In this document: in pieces, positions 58,760 through 64,000 of the stretch | Layout: every line of letters starts with the position of its first letter | Position numbering within the stretch: the stretch's first letter is position 1 | Assembly (NCBI GenBank): GCA_035648735.1 | Contig: DASRKX010000004.1 | Location: 3,269 to 67,268 of the forward strand | DNA length: 64,000 bases | Reading direction: 5' to 3' | DNA from: REEB95 sp035648735 | GTDB taxonomy: Bacteria; Pseudomonadota; Alphaproteobacteria; ATCC43930; CGMCC-115725 | The notes under the pieces: generated by a model | Told to the model about the DNA's origin: nothing | Seen by the model: only the letters and a program-made list of their open reading frames with translations | Databases searched by the model: none | Made by a program: the position numbers and the translations under genes

Positions 58760-60169
58760 TTAGGCCGATTTCGGCTCCAACGCATCTGCGATACGACCGA
58801 GGGTTTCCGCGCGCCCCAGGGCCACCATGACCTCGAAAATTCCGGGCGAGGCGGCCGTGCCGGTCAGCGCCGCCCGCAGCGGCTGGGCCAGTTCGCCCAA
58901 TTTGGCGCCTTGCGCCTCGGCGGACCGGCGGATGGCCGCCTCCAGTTCCTTGGCCTCCCAGGGCGCCGGTTCCAGCGCCGGCAGCAGCGCCTTGAGCCGC
59001 GCCCGCGCGCCGGCATCGAGCAGTTTCTTGGCGCTGACCTCGATGGCGATCGGCCGCTCGACCACCAGAAAGCGCGCCTTCTCGGCCAACTCGACAATGG
59101 TCTTGGCGCGCGGCTTCAATTCGGGCAGCGCCCGGATCAGGCGCGCCCGCGCCGCGTCGCCGAGCTTGCGGCCGAGCATGCCTTCGAGGAACGGCATCGT
59201 CAGCGCGATGAGCCGGTCGTCGTCGGCGTCGCGGATATAGTGGCCGTTGAGGTTGCCGAGCTTGACGAAGTCGAAACGGGCCGGGGCGCGGCCGACGCCG
59301 TCGAGGTCGAACCACTCAATCGCCTGCGCCGTTGAAATGGTCTCGGCATCGCCATGACCCCAGCCGAGGCGCAGCAGGTAATTGCGCAATGCCTCCGGCA
59401 AATACCCCATGTCGCGATAGGCCTCGACGCCGAGCGCGCCGTGCCGCTTCGACAGCTTGGCGCCGTCCGGCCCATGGATCAGCGGCACATGCGCGAAGCG
59501 CGGCACGTCCCAGCCGAGCGCCCGGTAGATCTGCGTCTGGCGGAAGGCATTGGTCAGATGGTCGTCGCCGCGGATGACATGGGTGATGCCCATGTCGTGA
59601 TCGTCGACGACGACCGTGAAATTATAGGTCGGCGTGCCGTCGGCGCGCAGAATGATGAGATCGTCGAGCTCCTGGTTCGATACCGTCACCGGGCCCTGCA
59701 CCAGATCGTCGATGGTGGTGGCGCCGTCGCGTGGCGCCTTGAGGCGGATCACCGGCGGCACGCCGGCGGGCGCTTCCTTCGGATCGCGGTCGCGCCAAGT
59801 GCCGTCGTAGCGCATCGAGCGGCCCTCGGCCTTCGCCTTGGCGCGCATCGCATCGAGCTCGGCCGGCGTGCAGTAGCAGTGATAGGCGTTGCCCTGCGCC
59901 AGGAGCTGGCGCGCGACCTCGGCGTGGCGCGCCTGGTTGAGCGACTGATGGACGACCTCGCCGTCCCAATCGAGCGCGAGCCATTTGAGCCCGTCGAGGA
60001 TGGCTTGAATCGCTTCGGGCGTCGAACGCGCGCGGTCGGTGTCCTCGATCCGCAGGCGGAATTTTCCGCCGTGATGCTTGGCAAAAAGCCAGTTGAACAG
60101 GGCGGTGCGGGCGCCGCCGATATGCAGGAATCCGGTGGGCGAGGGGGCGAAGCGGACGACGGGTGCCAT
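58760..60169 (-). CDS. gltX: Glutamate--tRNA ligase
   Basis: A 469-residue class I aminoacyl-tRNA synthetase. The HIGH box is FLHIGGARTALFNW and the KMSKS box is AKLSKRHGALGV. VIRGDDHLTN is conserved. It charges tRNA-Glu, and in alphaproteobacteria often also tRNA-Gln for later amidation. A second gltX is common in the group; which type this is cannot be settled here. It is divergent from comEC with a 47-base gap. Confidence 0.96.
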   Translation of the reverse strand: MAPVVRFAPSPTGFLHIGGARTALFNWLFAKHHGGKFRLRIEDTDRARSTPEAIQAILDGLKWLALDWDGEVVHQSLNQARHAEVARQLLAQGNAYHCYCTPAELDAMRAKAKAEGRSMRYDGTWRDRDPKEAPAGVPPVIRLKAPRDGATTIDDLVQGPVTVSNQELDDLIILRADGTPTYNFTVVVDDHDMGITHVIRGDDHLTNAFRQTQIYRALGWDVPRFAHVPLIHGPDGAKLSKRHGALGVEAYRDMGYLPEALRNYLLRLGWGHGDAETISTAQAIEWFDLDGVGRAPARFDFVKLGNLNGHYIRDADDDRLIALTMPFLEGMLGRKLGDAARARLIRALPELKPRAKTIVELAEKARFLVVERPIAIEVSAKKLLDAGARARLKALLPALEPAPWEAKELEAAIRRSAEAQGAKLGELAQPLRAALTGTAASPGIFEVMVALGRAETLGRIADALEPKSA

Positions 60170-60216
60170 AGCGCGGAGGCTTTAGCACATCCCCGCGACG
60201 ATCTACACTCAGGCCC

Positions 60217-62340
60217 ATGGGGGAGATCGGGGGATCGGCCAGGCTGGCCGGCGCATGGCGGGGCCCGCGCGGCATCGGTGCCTGGCTCGCGGCCAATCTC
60301 GCGGCCGAGCGCGAACGCTGGCCGCTCTGGCTGCCGGGCTGCATGGGCGCCGGCATCGGCGTCTATTTCTGGCCGGCGCGCGAGCCGGCGGCCTGGATCG
60401 GGCCGGCGGGGTTGGGACTTGGCCTGCTCTTCGCGCTGCTCGCTTGGCGGTTCGACCGCTGGCGGGTGATCGCCGCCGGGCTGGTGGCGTTGACCCTGGG
60501 CTTTGCCGCGGCGCAGTTCGAGGCGCATTGGGTCGCGGCGCCGGTGCTCGAGCGCCGGATCAACGGCGCCATTGAAGGAAAGGTCATCGCGGTCGATCCG
60601 CTGCCAGAGGGCGCGCGGCTGCTGATCGCACCGACGCGCGTGGCCGAGCTCGATGGGTGGAAAATGCCGGCGCGCATCCGCATCCGGCTGCGTCATGGCG
60701 ATGGCGGCGTTGAGCCCGGCGATTGGGTGAAGCTGCGTGCCAGCGTCGAGCCGCCGCCGGCACCGGCGATGCCCGGCGCCTATGATTTCCAGCGCCGCGC
60801 CTGGTTCGACCGGCTCGGCGGCGTCGGCTATGCCTTCGCGTCTCCCGAAGTGTTCAAATCGCCGGGCGGCAATTTCTTCGGCCATGCGCTCGAGGCGCTG
60901 CGCCAGGCGGTGACGGCGCGCATCCGCGCGGCACTGCCTGGCCGCGACGGCGCCATCGCCGCGGCGCTGATCGCCGGCGAGACGCATGCCATCCCGCCCG
61001 ACGATGCGGGGGCCTTCCGCGACGCGGGCCTCGCGCACATCTTGGTGATCGCCGGCCTGCATATGGGCATGGTCGCCGGCATCTGCTTCTTCGCGCTGCG
61101 CGCGCTGTTCGCGCTCATTCCCGCCATCGCGCTCAATCACCCGACCAAGAAATACGCCGCGGCGCTGGCGCTGCTGCTGACCTTCGCCTACATGCTGCTG
61201 TCGGGCGCCACGGTTTCCTCGCGCCGCGCCTTTGTCATGACGGCGCTGGCCTTGCTTGCCGTGCTGGTCGACCGGCTCAGTCTTTCCGCCCGGGCCCTGG
61301 CACTCGCCGCGATCGTCATCATGCTGATGACGCCGGATAGCGCGATGGGGCCGAGCTTCCAGATGTCCTTCGCCGCGGTCGCCGGGCTGGTCGCCTTCTA
61401 CGAGACCTACCGGAAGAGTCTTTCCGATTGGTACCGCGATGCCGGGCGCGGCCGGCGCTTCGGCCTTTACCTCGCCGGCATCGCCTTCACCACCATCGTC
61501 ACCACCGTCGCGACCGCGCCCTTCACGGTCTATCACTTCAACCGCTTTCCGCTTTATTCGGTCGCCGCCAACATCGTCGCGGTGCCGATCACCGGCTTCT
61601 GGATCATGCCTTGGGCGATCCTCGCCTGCCTGCTGATGCCGGTTCACCTCGAAAGTGTTGCCCTGATGCCGATGAGCTGGGGCATCGACGCCGTCGCCTG
61701 GATCGCGCATGACGTCACCTCCTGGCCCGGCGCGGTGATGAATCTGCCGAGCATGCCGGCCGAGGGGCTGGCCCTGCTGAGCCTCGGCGGGTTATGGCTC
61801 GCGATCTGGCAGCGGCGCTGGCGCCGGCTGGGCTTGATCCCGATGGCTTTGGGCTTGGCGTCGATCTGGTGGGATTGGCCGCCCGATCTGCTGGTGGCAT
61901 CGGATTCGCGGCTGGTCGCGGTGCGGGCGGCGGACGGCACGTATCTTCCGTCGCTGCCCAAGGGCGAGCGCGCGACCGAGGAAGCCTGGACCAAGCGCGC
62001 GGCGACGAGCATGGGCCCGGCTTGGCCGAAGGCGGGCGCCTCGGCGGACGGCGCGCTCACCTGCGACGCCGGCGCGTGCTTCTACCGGACGCGCGGCCAT
62101 GTCGTCGCGCTGCTGCGCGATCCGGCAAAAGTCACCCGCGAGGATTGCCAGGCCGATCTCGTGGTGGCGCCCGTCGCGGCATGGAAGCTCTGCCCGGGCG
62201 CCCGCATCATCGATCGCGTCGACACCTATGCCAATGGCGGCTATGCGGTGTGGCTCGACGAGAGCCCGCGCATCGAGAACGTCCGGCAATATCAGGGCGA
62301 CCGGCTTTGGTCGCCCTCGCGCGGCAAAGCCGCGCCGTAG
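60217..62340 (+). CDS. comEC: ComEC/Rec2-family DNA uptake channel protein
   Basis: A 707-residue polytopic protein: early membrane segments, a DUF4131 OB-like region (about 110-190, IEGKVIAVDPLPEGARLLI), and the Competence domain (about 240-520) with IAGETHAIPPDDAGAFRDAGLAHILVIAG-type signature (AGLAHILVIAGLHMG). The C-terminal part lacks an HxHxDH metallo-beta-lactamase motif, so the nuclease domain is degenerate or absent. It would move single-stranded DNA across the inner membrane. gltX-comEC-lexA synteny is typical for alphaproteobacteria. Confidence 0.9.
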   Translation: MGEIGGSARLAGAWRGPRGIGAWLAANLAAERERWPLWLPGCMGAGIGVYFWPAREPAAWIGPAGLGLGLLFALLAWRFDRWRVIAAGLVALTLGFAAAQFEAHWVAAPVLERRINGAIEGKVIAVDPLPEGARLLIAPTRVAELDGWKMPARIRIRLRHGDGGVEPGDWVKLRASVEPPPAPAMPGAYDFQRRAWFDRLGGVGYAFASPEVFKSPGGNFFGHALEALRQAVTARIRAALPGRDGAIAAALIAGETHAIPPDDAGAFRDAGLAHILVIAGLHMGMVAGICFFALRALFALIPAIALNHPTKKYAAALALLLTFAYMLLSGATVSSRRAFVMTALALLAVLVDRLSLSARALALAAIVIMLMTPDSAMGPSFQMSFAAVAGLVAFYETYRKSLSDWYRDAGRGRRFGLYLAGIAFTTIVTTVATAPFTVYHFNRFPLYSVAANIVAVPITGFWIMPWAILACLLMPVHLESVALMPMSWGIDAVAWIAHDVTSWPGAVMNLPSMPAEGLALLSLGGLWLAIWQRRWRRLGLIPMALGLASIWWDWPPDLLVASDSRLVAVRAADGTYLPSLPKGERATEEAWTKRAATSMGPAWPKAGASADGALTCDAGACFYRTRGHVVALLRDPAKVTREDCQADLVVAPVAAWKLCPGARIIDRVDTYANGGYAVWLDESPRIENVRQYQGDRLWSPSRGKAAP

Positions 62341-62391
62341 AATATGAGTTGTGGCCGCGATAGTGTGACCGCCGGCAACGGGGGCTGAGAC

Positions 62392-63192
62392 ATGGGCGAG
62401 GCGGCAAAGCCGCGGACGGCGGCGGTCAATGCGCGGCTCTGGGGCGCGCGGGCGCGTGACTGGGCGGAGGTCCAGGAAGTCCTGGCGCGCCCCCTGTACG
62501 AGGCGGTCTTTGCGCGCGCCGGCCTGAAGCCGGGCGTGGCCTATCTCGACGCCGGCTGCGGCGCGGGGCTGGCGGCGCAGATCGCTTCTACCGCCGGCGC
62601 GCGCGTCTCGGGCATCGACGCGACCGAGGAACTGCTCGCCATCGCGCGCGAGCGCATGCCGCAGGGCGATTTCCGCGCCGGCGAACTCGAGGCGCTGCCT
62701 TATGCCGACAAGAGCTTCGATCTCGTCACCGGCTTCAACGCGTTCCAATTCGCCGGCAATCCGGCGGCGGCGCTTGGCGAGGCGCGCCGTGTGCTCAAGC
62801 CGGGCGGCACCGTCGCCATCGTTACCTGGGGCAAGCCCGAGGGCATGCAGGCCGCCGCCCTGGTCACCTCGCTCAAGGCCCTGATGCCGACGCCGCCGCC
62901 GGGCGCGCCCGGACCCTTCGCGCTGTCCGATGAGGCCGCCCTGCGCGCCTTCGCGACTTCGGGCGGACTCAAGCCCGGCGAGGTCTTCGACATTCCCTGC
63001 GTTTTCGCCTATCGCGATCTGGCGACGGCGCTGCGCGCCTTGAATTCCTCCGGCGTTGCCGCCCGCGCGATGGAGAATTCGAGCGAAGCGGCGGTGAGTG
63101 CGGCGCATGCCCAGGCGCTCGAGCGCTTCCGCCAGCCCGATGGCAGCTATCGGGCGCAGGCGATTTTCCGCTGCCTGCTGGCGACGGCGTAG
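62392..63192 (+). CDS. Class I SAM-dependent methyltransferase (Methyltransf_11)
   Basis: A 266-residue protein with motif I in VAYLDAGCGAGLAAQIA, acidic GIDATEELL, motif IV LVTGFNAFQFAGN and the post-motif VLKPGGTVAIVTWG. It resembles UbiE/Methyltransf_11 small-molecule methyltransferases. The substrate is unknown. It lies between comEC and lexA, where other alphaproteobacteria have little or nothing, and 7 bases before a small membrane protein gene. Confidence 0.87.
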   Translation: MGEAAKPRTAAVNARLWGARARDWAEVQEVLARPLYEAVFARAGLKPGVAYLDAGCGAGLAAQIASTAGARVSGIDATEELLAIARERMPQGDFRAGELEALPYADKSFDLVTGFNAFQFAGNPAAALGEARRVLKPGGTVAIVTWGKPEGMQAAALVTSLKALMPTPPPGAPGPFALSDEAALRAFATSGGLKPGEVFDIPCVFAYRDLATALRALNSSGVAARAMENSSEAAVSAAHAQALERFRQPDGSYRAQAIFRCLLATA

Positions 63193-63199
63193 GAACAGC

Positions 63200-63511
63200 A
63201 TGACAGACAAGCCCGCGCCGCCGGCGTTGACCGACGAGGAACGCGCCAAGCGCAAGGCCGATGGCGAGCGCCGCACCCTCGTCATGTGGGGTTACGTCAC
63301 GGGCGCCATCACCATCATCAGCTATATCGTCAAGCTGGAGGCCACCTTCATTCCATTGGGCTTCGGCATTCTCGGCCTCGTCATCGCCTGGCAGCTCAAT
63401 CGGAAGGGCGAGCGGCGCAACAGCGTCTTCGCCGGCGCCCTCAACCTCTTCGGCATCATGGTCTGGCTGACCGTCAACCAGGCCTGGCTGCGCGGCCTGC
63501 TCGGCGGCTAG
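63200..63511 (+). CDS. Small membrane protein, 103 residues
   Basis: A 103-residue protein: a charged N-terminus (about 1-28, LTDEERAKRKADGERR), then two or three hydrophobic segments (about 29-45, 50-67, 77-95), with RKGERRN as a cytoplasmic loop. I do not recognise the family. The ATG at 63200 follows the methyltransferase stop by 7 bases and an upstream extension would overlap that gene. Likely co-transcribed with the methyltransferase. Confidence 0.65.
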   Translation: MTDKPAPPALTDEERAKRKADGERRTLVMWGYVTGAITIISYIVKLEATFIPLGFGILGLVIAWQLNRKGERRNSVFAGALNLFGIMVWLTVNQAWLRGLLGG

Positions 63512-63533
63512 GCGCGCGGGGCGCGTTCCGCGC

Positions 63534-63683
63534 TCAGTGCCGCTTGAAATACTGCACCGCGCGCTCGTGCTTGAGGGCGGCCGTGCGCGTGGCGAAGGTA
63601 CCGAGATTGCGGCGCCGGCCGGTCTTGGCGTTCTTCTTGCGCGAATAGAGCCGGTATTTGCCCGAGTCGAGCTTGCGGATCAT
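63534..63683 (-). CDS. Small basic conserved protein, 49 residues
   Basis: A 49-residue very basic protein (MIRKLDSGKYRLYSRKKN, then NLGTFATRTAALKHERAVQYFKRH). The pattern of a beta-hairpin with KTGRRRNLGTF and a following helix resembles the arm-type DNA-binding (AP2-like) N-terminal domain of tyrosine recombinases, but as a free-standing protein. The ATG at 63683 has a GGAGG site 6 bases upstream. It would run in the same direction as lexA and the CWC frame. The function is unknown. Confidence 0.65.
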   Translation of the reverse strand: MIRKLDSGKYRLYSRKKNAKTGRRRNLGTFATRTAALKHERAVQYFKRH

Positions 63684-63705
63684 GGCGACCTCCGCCCGTC
63701 TCAAC

Positions 63706-63903
63706 TTACGGCGTGGCCGGACGTTCCCGCGTCCGGTTGGCGGTCGCGGCCTTGAGGCAGGCGGGGCAGAGGCAGGATTCCGCCGCATCCGGCATCGGCT
63801 GGAAGGGCAGCTTCATGCACCAGCAATCGCCGCCGGGATTGCAGTCGAATTCGGCGCCGCAGCGGGCGCAGCGCGACTTCGCCGCCGGTGCCGGGCTGGA
63901 AAT
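63706..63903 (-). CDS. Cysteine-rich CWC-like protein with no canonical start codon
   Basis: The frame immediately after the lexA stop encodes about 65 residues with a clear cysteine pattern: CARCGAEFDC, then GDCWCMKLPF, then ESCLCPACL. This is characteristic of the CWC family of small zinc-ribbon-like proteins. No ATG, GTG, TTG or CTG lies between the lexA stop (63909-63907) and the first cysteine. The only near-start codon is ATT at 63903-63901, two codons after the lexA stop. It may use ATT, be translated by readthrough of lexA, or be a decayed gene. The coordinates assume ATT. Confidence 0.5.
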   Translation of the reverse strand: MSSPAPAAKSRCARCGAEFDCNPGGDCWCMKLPFQPMPDAAESCLCPACLKAATANRTRERPATP

Positions 63904-63906
63904 GGC

Positions 63907-64000
63907 CTAATACTTCCGCATCAATCCCACGAGCTTGCCCTGCACCTTGACCCGGTCGGGGCCGAAGATGCGCGTCTCGTAGGCCTTGTTGGCGGGTTCG
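63907..64000 (-). CDS. lexA: LexA repressor, C-terminal end
   Basis: Only the last 30 residues are inside the window. They read AYETRIFGPDRV, then VQGKLVGLMRKY and stop, which matches the conserved C-terminus of alphaproteobacterial LexA. The catalytic Ser/Lys peptidase residues and the N-terminal DNA-binding domain lie beyond the right edge. The comEC-lexA neighbourhood supports the call. LexA represses the SOS regulon. Confidence 0.85.
   Translation of the reverse strand, partial: EPANKAYETRIFGPDRVKVQGKLVGLMRKY

Overview
The window is about 64 kb of GC-rich, densely coding chromosome. Gene content and synteny point to an alphaproteobacterium, probably of the Rhodospirillales type. The supporting blocks are pdxJ-acpS-lepB-rnc-era-recO-parC; rpsB-tsf-pyrH-frr-uppS-cdsA-rseP-bamA-skp-lpxD-fabZ-lpxA-lpxI-lpxB; and gltA-gltX-comEC-lexA. 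No tRNA, rRNA, insertion sequence, prophage or CRISPR array was found, and no stretch over 300 bases lacks a gene or a structured RNA candidate.

Region 1 (1-11.6 kb): the 3' end of a type I secretion adaptor gene, a CpaA-type prepilin peptidase, then a clear cyclic-di-GMP-I (GEMM) riboswitch in front of a LapG-like transglutaminase-like cysteine peptidase. A rod-shaped structured RNA candidate (6S-like) follows, then an M23 endopeptidase/bactofilin pair. After these come metabolic and repair genes: a threonine/serine dehydratase, a HAD dehalogenase, a soluble lytic transglycosylase, dapA, smpB, DUF523, a family 5 uracil-DNA glycosylase, a NYN nuclease and folK.

Region 2 (11.6-20.6 kb): an MFS carrier, then a pyrimidine cluster (pyrK, pyrD, an M20 N-carbamoyl amidohydrolase, an XRE regulator, pyrE), then an AlgD-like dehydrogenase translationally coupled to a GT4 glycosyltransferase.

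Region 3 (20.6-30 kb): rpoZ, rsh, and the conserved pdxJ-to-parC housekeeping block.

Region 4 (30-40.2 kb) is the most accessory part. It holds a TusA-like protein, an orphan ModA, a single-domain response regulator convergent with an HWE-type histidine kinase, a secreted WD40-caspase protein of 981 residues, an HTTM-DCC membrane protein divergent from a 47-residue exported peptide, a TAXI binding protein, a Gly/Tyr-rich secreted protein, a small orphan protein and a BON lipoprotein. A run of 12 G residues lies between the kinase and caspase genes.

Region 5 (40.2-53.7 kb): ribosome, isoprenoid and envelope biogenesis genes in near-canonical order, except that dxr is absent between cdsA and rseP. 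Lipid A genes follow.

Region 6 (53.7-64 kb): gloA, a SAM methyltransferase, two tandem TylF-type O-methyltransferases and a GT8-like glycosyltransferase interrupt the usual lpxB-gltA junction. gltA, gltX, comEC, another methyltransferase and several very small genes lead into lexA, which runs off the right edge. One of these, a cysteine-rich CWC protein, has no canonical start codon.
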